Source: Viola odorata (Eukaryota; Streptophyta; Magnoliopsida; Malpighiales; Violaceae). Taken from it: 64,000 bases of DNA. Where the stretch lies: assembly GCA_963691705.1 (NCBI GenBank), contig OY829543.1, positions 32,387,523-32,451,522 on the forward strand. Reading direction: 5' to 3'. Below are positions 36,219 to 48,435 of this stretch, piece after piece; within the stretch, counting starts at the first letter, position 1; every line of letters starts with the position of its first letter. The translations under genes and the position numbers were made by a program. The notes below the pieces were generated by a model. It made no database searches and was not told where the DNA came from. It was given only the letters and a program-made list of their open reading frames with translations.

Positions 36219-37478
36219 CAACCCCAAAGGAGGCTAAACCCTCTGATGATGGAAGTTATAAAAAAACAAATTATTAAGTTGCTTGATGCTGGAATTATTT
36301 ACCCAATCTCTGATAGTTCGTGGGTTTCCCCTGTGCAGGTTGTACCTAAGAAGACAGGAATTACCCTGACCGAATGAGAAGATGGAGTAAAAAGGACCAC
36401 AAGAATTCAGAATGGGTGGAGGGTCTGCATAGACTACCGTAGACTTAACCAAGTCACGAGGAAGGACCACTTTCCGTTACCATTCATTGACCAAATGGTG
36501 GAACGATTGACTGGGAAATCCCATTACTATTTCTTGGATGGTTATTCGGGATTTCATCAAATCCCAGTGGCATTAGAAGACCAAGAGAAGATGACATTCA
36601 CATGTCCCTTAGGAACCTTCGCATATAGGAGGATGTCATTCGGATTGTGCAACGCACCAGCCAACTTTCAAAGGTGTATGGTTAGTATCATTTCAGACTA
36701 TGTAGAAAAAAGTATTGAAGTGTTCATGGATGACTTCACCGTCTATGGTGATAATTTTGATCAATGCTTATCTAATCTGAAAAACGTTTTGAAAAGATGT
36801 GTGACCACTAATCTTGTGTTAAACTTTGAGAAATGCCACTTTATGGTAGAACAAGGCATTGTCTTAGGTCATGTAGTTTCCAAGAAAGGTATAGAAGTCG
36901 ACCAGGCTAAGATTGATGTTATTAAAAGCTTACCTTACCCCTCATGCGTGCGTGAGGTTAGAAGTTTTCTTGGCCACGCAGGATTTTATCGTAGGTTTAT
37001 CAAAGACTTCTCAAAGATAGTGGAGCCGATGTGCAAGTTGTTACAAAAAGAAGTGGACTTCAATTTTGACGAAGCTTGCCAAGTGGCGTTTGACAAGATC
37101 AAGGAGAAACTCACTACTGCCCCAATCATACAAGTACCAGATTGGAGTCTCCCATTCGAGTTGATGTGTGACTCTAACAACTCAGCCGTTGGTGCGGTTC
37201 TAGGGCAGAAGAATGGTAGAGATCCGCACGTGATCTACTATGCCTCTAAGATGCTTGACGAAGCACAAAAGAACTTTACCACAACGGAAAAGGAGCTGTT
37301 TGCAATAATCTTTGCATTGGATAAATTCATATCATATTTGTTGGAAACAAAAGTCATAGTATTTTCTGACCATGTGGCCTTGAGGTATCTCCTGACCAAA
37401 TCAGAGTCTAAGGCAAGACTGATCCGCTGGATTTTACTTTTGCAGGAATATAATCTGGAGATTAAGGACAAAGCATGA
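36219..37478 (+). pseudogene. pol: Element C reverse transcriptase and RNase H
   Basis: Continues in frame after the TGA with [13 protein letters not shown] and [15 protein letters not shown], then another TGA at about 36375. The open stretch 36495-37478 shows [17 protein letters not shown], the catalytic [27 protein letters not shown] and RNase H motifs [42 protein letters not shown]. It ends at a TGA (37476-37478) with the family continuation [11 protein letters not shown] immediately beyond. Confidence 0.9.
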
Positions 37479-38875
37479 AAGGAAAACTTAGTCGCAGACC
37501 ACTTGAGTAGATGCCTTGTAAAAGATGATTCAGAACCAATCAGAGATGATTTCCCAGACGAACACCTATATGCTATCCAGGCAATGAGATCATGGTTCGC
37601 TGATCTCGTCAATTTCTTAGAAGCATCATAGAGACTTAACGGCTCAAGAAAAGGTAGAGATTAAGCATGACAGCAGGTATTTCGTGTGGGATGGCCCTTG
37701 TCTTTGGAAAATTGGATCTGATCAATTGATTAGAAGATGTATTCCTAAAAGTGAGATCCCGTCTGTCTTAAGATTTTGCCATTCTTATGCATGTGGTGGA
37801 CATTCAGGAGCCAAGAGGACAACCTTAAAAGTCCTTGAGTCGGGATTTTATTGACCTACTCTATTTCATGATAGCTATAGATTCTATAAGACATGCCTTG
37901 AATGCCAAAAGATAGGAAACATAAGCGCTAAAAACCAAATGCCTATGAATGTTATATTAAATTGTGAGATTTTTGATTTATGGGGTATTGATTTTATGGG
38001 CCCTTTTCCTATGTCAAATGGAAAACAATATATATTGCTTGTTGTGGATTACGTGTCTAAATAGATAGAAGCAAAAGCAACTAGGACCAATGATGCTAAA
38101 ACTATTGTTTCATTTTTGAAAACTAACATTTTGAACAGATTCGGTGTGCCTAGGGGAATCATTAGAGACCGTGGGACACATTTTTGCAATAGGATTATTG
38201 TTTCACTTTTCAGGAAGTATGGTGTAACGCATAGGGTTTCCACTGCCTATCACCCTCAGTCAAATGGTCAAGCGGAGGTATCAAATAGGGAGGTCAAGTC
38301 AATCTTAGCTAAGACAGTTGGCTTAGATCGGCGAGATTGGAGCTAAAGGCTGGATGATGCATTGTGGGCATACCGGACCACCTATAAAACTCACATAGGA
38401 ATGACCCCGTACAAATTGGTGTACGGGAAAGCGTGCCACCTGCCAGTAGGTATGCAACATAAAGCTTATTGGGCAATTCGGAAATGCAATCTAAGGTACG
38501 ACCAGGCAGGTGAGGAAAGAAAACTTCAAATCCACGAGATCGAAGAACTGAGGAATCAAGCATATGATAACCAACTCTTAGCTAATCAGGATGAAGACAT
38601 ACCATGACAGCAAGATTGTTGAGAAAAATCTCCAACTTGGGGGAAAATTCCTTCTATACAACTCCAGATTTAAGCTCTTTCCTGGTAAGCTTAAGACTAA
38701 ATGGGAAGGTCCATATGTTATCACTAATATCTACCCTCATGGTGCAGTGGACATTAAGAATGAAAAGACAGGAATAGTGTTCAAGGTCAATGGACAACGA
38801 CTCAAACCATTCCTAGAAGGATTTCCAACATTTAAGGAAAGCCCGATGATTGAAGCCCCACCTGAGATTCAGTGA
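37479..38875 (+). pseudogene. pol: Element C integrase
   Basis: The zinc-binding domain (HSYACGGHSGAKR ... CLECQKIG) lies around 37780-37915. The core WGIDFMGPFPMSNGKQ and [12 protein letters not shown] follow, then YHPQSNGQAEVSNREVKSI with the glutamate at 38250-38300. Stops occur at about 37852, 38062 and 38344, and there is a frameshift near 38600. The tail 38591-38875 ([23 protein letters not shown]) is open. The bases encoding SILAKTV at 38300-38320 form a perfect CTTAGCTAAG palindrome. Confidence 0.88.
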
Positions 38876-39564
38876 AAGAAAATTAGAGTCACACCTAGGA
38901 CTATAACTAGGGCGCTACATGGGAGGAAACCCATGCTTTCTGTTTTTAATTTTTGTGAATAAATTATTTATTAAAAATTATTCCAGAGTCACTTACTGAT
39001 TTTTTTTCTTTCAGGAATTTCTTGGAATTTTCTGGAGGGTTGCGAGGAATTACGTGTGGTGAGGAAGCTTGGCTAAGTCTTTTTGATCTAGGCCACACTT
39101 CATTTGGCCAAGAAGTGGATGACACGCGGAGAAAAAGGAAAAAAGGAAAAAAAAGAGCAGATAACGTGTAAAGAGGAGGAGAAAAAGTAGGAGTAACGGT
39201 TATAATTTGAAAATTAATTCTAATTTGGAAATTAACTTTTCAAATTCTAATTAATTAAGGATTATGATGAGTTAGACTCCTTATCTCCCATTGACACCCT
39301 CAAATCCCTTACTTTTCTCCCTCTCGCCGAAAATCTCTCAAACACTTCCTCAACTAAAGCTCGTCCACTCTCCTACTTTCACTCCACGATCAATCCTCTT
39401 TAAACATGGGAAAATCCAAGAGATCTTCCAAGAAATCAGCAACACCAAAATCCCCTCCAGAAAAGCAAGAATCTCCCATCCCTTCGCAATCTCCCTCTCT
39501 CTCGAATCCAGAGTAAGATCTACCTCCGAATCTTAACGAAGTACTCAGCATAGCGAGAACGATC
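38876..39564 (+). other. Element C spacer between pol and ORF-1 gene
   Basis: No gene seen. It contains AG-rich and AT-rich stretches, and two copies of the palindromic word (CTTGGCTAAG 39068-39077, TTTGGCCAAG 39103-39112). A CT-rich leader precedes the next gene. Confidence 0.45.
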
Positions 39565-41117
39565 ATGTCCATGGACAAAGGGCCCTCTAGTTCCCCAAGC
39601 CAACATGCAAAACAAGTTCTAGCCACTCCTCCTCCAGTTCAGACCTCTGGGTCTCCTCAGGGCACTCTCCCGACTAAGAGGAAGATTCTCCTCACCAAAG
39701 AGCCAAAAACCCAATCTAGGGTTAGCAAAGAGGGTAGCCTGGAGGTGGAAGAGATATCGGATACTGATTCGGATGAGAAAGTGCAGCCCACTACTAGAGC
39801 CAAACAAGTGGCTCGCAAAAAGGCTGGGAAGAAGGGAGCTGATTCTGAACCACAATGTGAAAATCGACAAAGGAGAAGAAAACTGGGAAGAGAAAGATGG
39901 AAGTTGCTGATGAAGCGGTGCCAGCCAAAAGAACGCGTTCTGCAGCTGTGAAAGGGAAGAAGAAGGTTGAGGAAGTTGATCCTGAAGATTACTCAGATGA
40001 TGTTGCAGCTGCAGTCTTGGCCAAACCTGTAGCCAAGACTGCCAAGGTATTCCTTCCCCTCTTAAGCTCATTAAATGGTTGTTTGAGGCCTGATACCCCT
40101 AGCCTTAGGGTTAGATTGAATGAGAAGTATGCATGTGAGATTACCCAATTTGCTATTCTTGACTTTTCCTTCCTTGATGCCTTGGGTGTGGGTAATAGGA
40201 TTAGGCAGTACATTATTAATCTTGGGTGGGAATGTTTTTTATACCTTGATATGCCTATGTATGCTGAGCTTTGTATGGAATTCCATGCCTTTTTCTAGCT
40301 TGATTAGGATAGGATGTATGCAAATGGTAGAGCCAATCCTGATCTTGGCGCGTCTGATGTGGTGAATTTTAGATTGCTTGATATTTGGTCTCATATGTCT
40401 GTGAATGAGTTGAATATTTTGTTGCATTTTGTTAAAGAGGATGCTCTTGATTCTGAGGAATATAGGAATGTCTTGACTGATTATCCCTTTAATTGGGATA
40501 AGATAGTGGCCTTTAGGGAATTAATTGGTGACCCTAAGGGGAACTTTGATAAAAATGCTAAAGCCCACCAGATTCGAGATCCCACTTTGAGGATGCTCCA
40601 ACGGATATTATCCATTAACCTTTCTGGAAAAACAACTATTTCAGGCAACATTTCTAAGTTAGAAGTCTTTCTACTTTGGTGTATGCTTCATAAAAAGAGG
40701 GTTAATTTGGGCTATTGGATAGTTAGGTAGATTAAAGCATGTGATAGCATCCCTAAACTGATCTTGGGCACTCTTATTTCTCATATCACTGCTACTGCTA
40801 GAGGTGTTGATCTGACTACTTTAAACATGCATAAATCCTGTGCCGTTAAGATCGTGGATCTTAAGGCTTTTGACCAGATGGGTCATTTCCACGAGAAAAA
40901 AGGCTTTCTTTGTTTTAATACAGGTTTCACACAAGTAGCAGATCACCTCTATGGCAAGAGGATCAATGGCAATTTCAAGCTACGGCCAATCCAGCTTGAT
41001 GATGCAGTCCCTAAGTCCAGCAGTGCAGACAAAGAGCCCACTCTTGGGCAAGATGCCAAGAAACCAAAGACAACCCAATACGACTTAGATCCTGATCACC
41101 CATTGCTTCTAGAATAG
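39565..41117 (+). pseudogene. Element C ATHILA ORF-1-type protein (env position)
   Basis: Homologue of the D protein at 15957-17860. The amino half is Ser/Lys/Glu-rich (39565-39951) and a frameshift near 39900 leads to 39897-40298 (FAILDFSFLDALGVGNRIRQ). After a TAG the globular part continues at 40314-40730 (VVNFRLLDIWSHMSVNELNI, KLEVFLLWCMLHKKRVNLGYW), and after another TAG at 40764-41117. A Gln-rich, coiled-coil-like continuation up to about 41450 carries several further TAG stops. No signal peptide or clear membrane segment is seen. Its role is unknown. Confidence 0.78.
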
Positions 41118-41450
41118 GCTGACAAACTCCTGAGCCTTATTAGTGAGCAGCTCATAGTTTTTACTAACAACTAGCAACTGTTCCATAAATTCTAGATGTT
41201 TGCTAAGGAGCAGCTGCAGAAAGTTGCAGACCAGCAGCAGGCCCTGTTCTAGAGCATTGAAAAATCTCAACAGGAGTAGCTCATCAAGTTCATGGAGCAG
41301 TAGGAGGTCAAGTACCAGCAAATCCAGGCCCAATTGGACGTTTCCTTCAAATTTATCCAAGCCATGGATAAAGTTGTTGCGCACATACGCAACAAAGTGA
41401 ATGACCATTCAGCAGCAGCAGTAGCGATTCCAGTGACTCATCAGAGGAAG

Positions 41451-42714
41451 GAGATGGTTCTGTACCATCAGTGCCCGCTCCAAACCAACCACCTCCACCT
41501 CCCGCAACACAATAAAGCCCTCAGGTCGTGTCTTCTTCTTTCTTTTCTTTTTCCATTTTTTGTGTCTTTTATTTTTACTTTTACTCTCATTTACACATTG
41601 AGGACAATGTGTCCTTTAAGTGTGGTGAGGTTTTTTTAGGTGATGTGTCTGTATATACATGTCTTTGATGTGCTTTTGTGTGACTTTCTTTTGTTGCATG
41701 AATTTTTTTTTGTTAATCTTGGCTAAGATAGTTGGCCTAGATCGTCTAGTTAGAATCTGATGCATGATTTTCTTTGTTGTTATGTGTGTTTTTAGGCATG
41801 TGTGTTTTGTGTTTTATGTGAGTGTCGGCAAAAATCGGGACTATGCTTAAGCCCTTTTTCTTAATGTCTTAACCTTGACCTTTAGCATCCTTCACCTTGT
41901 GACCCCGTAACTTTTGAACAAGGCAAGTCAATGGGTTAACATATTCAACACCAGTAAGGGTACGGGTCCTGGTATCTATTAAGCATCCATCTTGTACATG
42001 ATCATAAGGTCTAGCATTGTGTAACAGACTTAACAAATAGGCAAGCTTCCACCAAATATTTTTAATATCCCCTTAAGGAAAATAGCTAAGTGAATAACGG
42101 AGTTTGTTGCCTTGTGTTGTGCTGAATTGCTCTAATGCAGAAAACTACTTTTATGCCTAGTAAATTGCATGCTCTTAAAAAAATAGAAAAAAAAATGATG
42201 ATGAAATAAAATGTCTTGATATTTCTACCTCACCAAGTGGAAATACTCAAGAAACTTTCAGCAAGAGCAATGAATTTTTTTTTTTTTTGTGTATTTGTCT
42301 TGATATTTCTACTTCACTAAGCATTAATATTCAAGAAACTTGTAGCAATACTGGCATAGAAAATTTTCAGACAAGGTAATTGAATGATGATGTTGAGCAG
42401 TTAAATTAAGGGGAGAATACCTAAGTAGGTGGATGTCTCTCGTCTTGTTGAGCCTGTTGTGGAATGCAAAGATGTTATGGTCATGTGGAATTCGGATGTT
42501 TAGGGTGTTGAATAGACCTTGTTTATAAGGACTGGGATCCATTGAGAAGTATGCTGACTGTCATAGGTAAGAAGGTGTAAAGGAACTGGTTAAGGGTAGT
42601 CTGTCCAGAAATTTACCATTGTTTGTTTTTCTTTGTTTTGAGTCTTTCGTTTCTTTTTCTTAGTTAAGAGTCCAGTATGCTTGGGGGCAAGCATTGTTCA
42701 AGTGTTGTGAGGTT
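41451..42714 (+). other. Element C 3' non-coding region with polypurine tract
   Basis: Contains the conserved ACATTGAGGACAATGTG block (about 41594-41610) followed by AAGTGTGGTGAGG, also present in D, E and the F region. A tandem duplication of about 84 bp starts at 42213 and 42297 (GTCTTGATATTTCTAC). The polypurine tract AAGTGTTGTGAGGTT (42700-42714) adjoins the 3' LTR. No gene is seen. Confidence 0.65.
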
Positions 42715-44174
42715 TGATTGACGTTTATTTCCATGTGTTTTTACCATCTTAAACTACCTTATTTAGGGTAAAAACAATCTCTTTCACGTCAATTTGATAT
42801 CTTTTGAAGGAAGTCTTGGGCAAGAGAAGAAATGAAGGAAATGTATACCTTGAGAGACAGCAATCTTGGTCGCAGGCTTGGCCAAGATTGCAAAGATAGA
42901 GGCGTTCTGGTCATGGATTCAAGGAAGACACGTTCGGATTGAGAAGCCAGCTGGTTGTTGCGTCCTTAGGAATGACTCTTGGTTGTAATCCGATTTGAAC
43001 AAAAGCAATCTTTTATTATCTTATTTTATTTCATTTCGAATTTGAACAATTGGGATTTTATCCCTATCTTTTAGCTATTTGATGTTTGGAATTTGGAAAG
43101 GAATGTGATTGGTGGGGACTCTAACCTTGTTAAAGGTTAGGGAAGGTTGTCAATTACGGCATCTTCCTTCTTCCAACTTTTGGTTCTTGTAAACATTTTG
43201 CTCTATGATAATTCAGTTTTGAATATCATAGATTTTATTTTAATTCATGTTCTTCAATTATTTCTTTGTCTTCTTAATTATTATGTCTAGTAGCTAAACA
43301 CCAAATTCTTGGTAGGGGTTGAGTGAGCATACTTGTGATTCGTGAGACCGATTATTCTTATTATCCTCTCATTCGTAATTAATTCAAGTTCTGTTTTAAC
43401 AAACCAGTTCTCGTTTAGGCTAAGACTTGATCAATCTTAGGCAAGACGACGAATTTGTAGCCAGTCACAAAGGGGACGAGCGAAACCAAAGTGATGCAAG
43501 TAGGCAGCTAGCCTCGCGGAGGTTAGTGGACTTGGATCGATATTGGCCTAACCAGACTAACAATCTAGGGCTCCGAGTTGGGAGTAGCTTAGCCTAGACT
43601 CTATCTTTCTCTACGACATTGAGAAAACACATGTGCCTCAAGCCAACAGCCAATTGGATAAACCCTTTAACCAGCAAGGTGTCCACTGGCCAGGATCCCT
43701 AGGAAAGGGGGTTCCCTCCAAGTGATTTCAAAAGGAGGAGAGTAGGATTGGAAAGGGGTTCCTACCAATCTATAGCAGAGTTATGAGAGAGAAGGAGAAA
43801 ATCTAAGGTTGATGATCGATTAAACAAGGAGTGCGCTCATGAATTCGCCCTTACCTGGAGTTTACCTCACGACAGTTCACAACCAACCTCAATCTGCAAT
43901 CTTAGCTAAGATCTTCTTTTGCCTAAGATTGCTTCTTTTTATTTAATTATTACTTGTTCTCTTTTATGCTTTGTTTATCTTAATTGCAGAAACAAAACCC
44001 CTCAACTCTAGTGATGAGGAAGTCGAGTCAAAGCTATAATTTCCCGAAAGATCTCAGTGGACGATCTTCTTACCACAATTTACAAGTTCCTTGCGGACAA
44101 GTGATAAGTTGTATTCCTACCCCTCATTTCGTATATTTTATACAACTAAATTTGATGCCCTCGACATGCAATCA
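42715..44174 (+). repeat. 3' LTR of element C
   Basis: 1,460 bp, TGATTGACGT to TGCAATCA. Uninterrupted counterpart of the split left LTR. It includes extra segments at about 43439-43456 and 43914-43933. Confidence 0.94.
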
Positions 44175-45556
44175 AATTCCTTCAATAAAGAGATCAATTC
44201 CTTCTCTTCTGGTTCGTCCAACTTATTGGAAATAATTACTGGAAGAGATTTTTCGGCACCAAGATAAGCATACTTAAGGTGCGAGGGTAGGTCCTTCAAT
44301 TCAAGAATCGGTACTTACTCGAGGGAAGAAGGGAGTTTGACATGATCATCATGATGAGGGGAGACAACAGGAGGTTCTAGGGAAAGAATAGGTTTCTCCT
44401 CTAGAGTTGCAACAGTTGAATGCAACTCAGGTGGTGTAACAACCGTCGAGGCCAAGTCTTCTAGAGATTCTGGTGTAAGACCCCTGTCGAGGGCAAGCTG
44501 CAATGGATCAACAGAATTTAATTCAGAAATTTCCTCGACAAATGGGCCAATTAAATCAACATAATTGAGGCTAGAAAATTCAGAAGGATATCGCATGGAT
44601 TCAAGCATGTTGAATTTAATGATTTAGCCATCAAATTCAAGAGAAATGGTAGCATCGTGGACATTTATCTTGGCCCTGGCGGTAGCTAAAAATGGTCTGC
44701 CTAGTAGGAAATTTGTGGCTTTAGCGGAACCACTACCCTCCATGGAAATGACGTAAAAGTCAGCTGGAAAAATGAACTCCCCAACTTGGACAAAGACATC
44801 TTCAATAACGCCCTCGGGATAGATGACAAAACGGTCAGCTAGCTAGATTGCAAGTCTTGTACTTTTCAGAGGACCGAGGCCTAGACAGTTATAAATCGTC
44901 AAAGGCATGACATTAAGGCCAGCACCTAAATCACACATGGCTTTATCAACATCAACCGTCCCAATCTTGCAAGGGATAATAAACATGCCCTGGTCTTGAC
45001 ACTTAGGAGGAATATTTCGCTGAATGTGAGCTGAAATATTGGCGCCCACAGTTATCTTGTTGACTCCAGCCATTGGTCGTTTGTTGATACACAAGGTCTT
45101 CAAAAACTTGGCATAGCGAGGGACACTCTTGATTGCTTGAAGCAGAGGGATATTGATGACAACTTTGTTGAAGATATCAAAGATTTCTCGCTCTTCTTTG
45201 TCTTTCTTGTACTTGACAAGGCGTTCGGGAAAAGGAGGTTCAAGGATTTGGTGAATATATTCTCGAGTGAACTCGAGTGGGTTCGGATCATTCCGTGGAG
45301 ATCCTCTGGGGGAGTGGATATAGTCTACCATCACATCTGGAATTTTTGGCTCCTTTTTCTTCCTCTTAGGCTTGAGCTCAGATTCTGGAGATTGCTCAAC
45401 ATCGAGGGCAGGACGGACTAAAGGTAATTCAAGACCACTTCGGAGGGTAATAACACACGCTTCGTGTTTAGGATTCGCTTCTGTATGTCCAGGAAGTCTA
45501 CCTCTATTTTTCAATTCCATCATCTCGGCATTCATCACGCTCAATTGCTTTTGCAT
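44175..45556 (-). pseudogene. pol: Element D gag-pol linker and protease
   Basis: 45556-44843 opens with an MQKQLSVMNAEMMELKNRG helix and HEACVITLRSG. The NKVVINIPLLQAIKSVPRYA block and the protease active site CDLGAGLNVMPL follow. After an in-frame TAG at about 44843 the frame carries on with VIYPEGVIEDVFVQV, LLGRPFLATARAKI and, after a further stop near 44625, the segment 44608-44315 and the pre-RT linker to 44180. There element C interrupts the gene; the rest of pol is at 21292 downwards. Confidence 0.85.
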
Positions 45557-46927
45557 TTTGGAAATTATACTCTTGTAGTTGACAACATCATCAATGGGTG
45601 GAGGGGCAGAAGTCTGATCTTTGGGTGGATGATGCTATTGTTGATTATGCTGGTATGGAGGTCTAGGCCTGAAGTTGTGTGTGTTGAAGGGCGGAGGATG
45701 GTTACCATACTGATGTTGTTGTTGCTGCCCACTAGGGTCGGATGTCTGAGCGTTATGAACCCATCCAGGGTTCGGCTATCGCCATCCTTGATTATAGTTC
45801 TGGATGTAGGGGGTTTGATTATAGTTACCCATTGCATTCACTTAGACTCCGAAAAATTGACCGTGATTTCATCAGGAATGTAAGGACACGCGTCCGTGGG
45901 ATGATCCGAAAAATTGCATACTTGGCACAGGCTGGATAGTCGTCATATTCTGGAGCATGCCTGAGATAGCAGTCAGTTGGTTTTGCATGGCTGCCACTTG
46001 GGCGCCTTGATCATTGTTGTTACTACCTGCTGGGGTAGCGTTCTTTGCCATGAGCTCAATGGTAGCCTTGGTAGCAGCTGGAGTGAGGGCACATATAGAA
46101 CCACCACTAGTGGCATTCAGCAAGGCCTTGTCATGTGCCCGTAATCCTTCACAGAAATACTAGATGAGGGTGTGCTCGGTCAAGTTGTAGGAAGGGCATA
46201 GCGCTTGTATCTTCTTGAAGCGTTCATAATACTGATCAAGATTTTCCGTATCCGTTTGAAGAATAGAGACTAATTACTTGCGAGTAACCATGGCTATGGA
46301 CGCTGGATAATACTTGTCTGTGAAGGCCTTGGACATCTCTGCCCAAGAATGAATGGATCTAGGAGGGAGATCATAGAACCAGTCGAGAGCATTATCCTTG
46401 AGGGACCACATGAATACACGTAACTTGGCTTGCTCTATACTGACGTTGGTGGGCTTCATAGCTTCACAAATAGAATGCAACTATTGTAGATGTCTATGAG
46501 AATTTTCCTTGGCGATACCACAGAAAAGTGGGAGATGATCCATGACCGCGGACTTGAGTGTCCAGTCATGGGCAACAGCAAGCCATTCAATGCAACTGCT
46601 CGGTGTTTCAGGGGCTGTATTGAGATCTTCTATAGTCTGGTTGTTAGGGGCTTCGGGTCCTCGAGGAAGTGGCGGAGGTGGATCTTCCATGTGGGATATA
46701 ACGGGGTTGACAAACTCAGCATTGTCGAGGTCTGGATGAAAGAAAGGAAAACCTTCAAGAAAAAGACGGTCGAGATTATCCAGATCGGAGAGATTCCCGT
46801 CGAGGGCAGGGTGAGGGATTCCTCTACGATTAATAGTTGGTCCCCTAGGTTGCCTTCGAAGTCTTCTTTTTGTTCTAGTAAGCTCGAGATCAAGTGGTAG
46901 AAGGTCTGGAGCAGATCTCTTGGCCAT
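45557..46927 (-). pseudogene. gag: Element D gag
   Basis: Starts MAKRSAPDLLPLDLELTRTK at 46927, similar to the C Gag start. 46480-46274 has the core (MKPTNVSIEQAKLRVFMWSL, WFYDLPPRSIHSWAEM) after a stop at 46481-46483. A further stop lies near 46272, and 46123-45872 carries LNATSGGSICALTP and a predicted helix. The zinc-knuckle region near 45900 is degraded. The region 45557-45870 reads as a Gln/Asn/His-rich tail in another frame. Confidence 0.82.
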
Positions 46928-46963
46928 ACAAATAAAAATAAGAAATCAGTACGAATCAAAATC

Positions 46964-46981
46964 TCCCCGGTAACGGCGTCA
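46964..46981 (-). other. Primer-binding site of element D
   Basis: Minus strand TGACGCCGTTACCGGGGA, five bases inside the LTR: the Athila PBS with two differences from C's site. Confidence 0.82.
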
Positions 46982-48435
46982 AAATTTGACTCACCGTCAA
47001 AACGGGTCAAAAATAATAATAATTCATGATGCCTAGATGCACAAAGTAATTTGCGTATAATGGTAACAGGGTCGATCCATGGAGAGACTGAAGTATGAAA
47101 TCTTGCCCTAAACGTATGATGGAATGAAATGCACGAACTGTAACACGAAGGGGGGGTTTACTGGTCAAACAAGTCGACCAAAGATGTCGAAGGTACGATA
47201 GCTAACAAGAATGTAAATAATAAATCGAAGGAATTAACAAGCATAAAACAAAACAGATAAGGAGTAAATGAGTTAAAATAAGGTAAAGAGGAATCTTAGA
47301 AAGGAAATTTTCTCGGGTTGCGTCGAGGTCTCGTCAGTCATTGACGCACAGATAGTCTATTCTCACACTATAGGCATGTTATAGAGGCCATGTACGTTTA
47401 GGCCTCCTACTTTCCTCGTAAGAGAAGCTACCCCCCATTTTCACTATTAATAAGGCAACCTTGACGTTATGTCGTCCTCCCAGGCACGAAGCAGGGAGGC
47501 AATACTCACAACTCCCATGAAGATAAGGAAAAACACATCTAGGGCTAAATGCCTCTCAGTTTGTCAGGCTCGCGACACTGCCCTAATCACTCACTTGCCC
47601 TAGACAGAACAGACCAAGCTAATGACAATCCATCTAGTGTCTACTCTATTCTAAGGCTTCGCGTTAGTTATAACCAAAGAAATGACAAAGATCTAAGATA
47701 GTAAATTAAAAGGTGATCAAGCTCCTAACAAAACCATCTAGATCTAGCATTAAAATGGTAAGCGAGCAAATATAGCGAAGAGAATATATTAATTACAATT
47801 TGGTCTCGTGACTATCCTCATGCAACCCTTAAAACACCCTTGCTAAGCTTAAGAACTTAGCCACACATATTAATCAATAAAAAGATAGATTTAATCATAA
47901 GCATAAGAGAAAAGAAATACGAAATAAAGAGAAATGCAATATTAAGAAATACCGGCCGGAGCTAAAGCTCCGGTTTGAAGAGTATTGCCGGCGACGGCTA
48001 CAAAGAAATGGGAGTGACAAATCCCAAGAAGACTAAAGAGGAAGGTGAGTGGCTGCTCCCAAAAATGATTCTATGACCTAATAATGAGTGATGCCATAAA
48101 AACCCTAAAACTGATGTTTAAATACCCCCACAACTCACTAGAAGACAAAAGACAACTAAGAGGAGGGACAAAAAGGGAGAACGCCCTAAAAGAATATTCC
48201 TAGGGTAGCCAAAAAGGGATCTGGGAGGAATCCAGTGAGAATCTTACTGCGCGCGTCCTTGAGGAGATGTCTGCACGTACGCCAGCGGGTTCGGGGCAAA
48301 ATGCGGCTTTAGATGGCTCAAACGAGAGTGCTAGGTAAGACAACACGACTAGCATCTAAGGCTCGACGATGTGGAAACAGCTAGGCCTCGACGCCTTGAG
48401 ATCCACGGCAGAATTCCACAAAAAGGAGTATTTTT

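Larger units (their letters stand above)
21293..44174 (+). mobile_element. Element C: Athila-lineage Ty3/gypsy retrotransposon, interrupted by element B
   Basis: Flanked by a perfect AATTC duplication (21288-21292 and 44175-44179) within D's pol. The LTRs start TGATTGACGT and end CGCAATCA or TGCAATCA; the left one is split by B. Internal order on the plus strand is PBS, gag, protease, RT, RNase H, integrase, ATHILA ORF-1-type gene, PPT. Without B the element is about 12.4 kb. Its coding frames contain many stops. C and D belong to the same lineage but differ clearly in LTRs and proteins. Confidence 0.95.
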
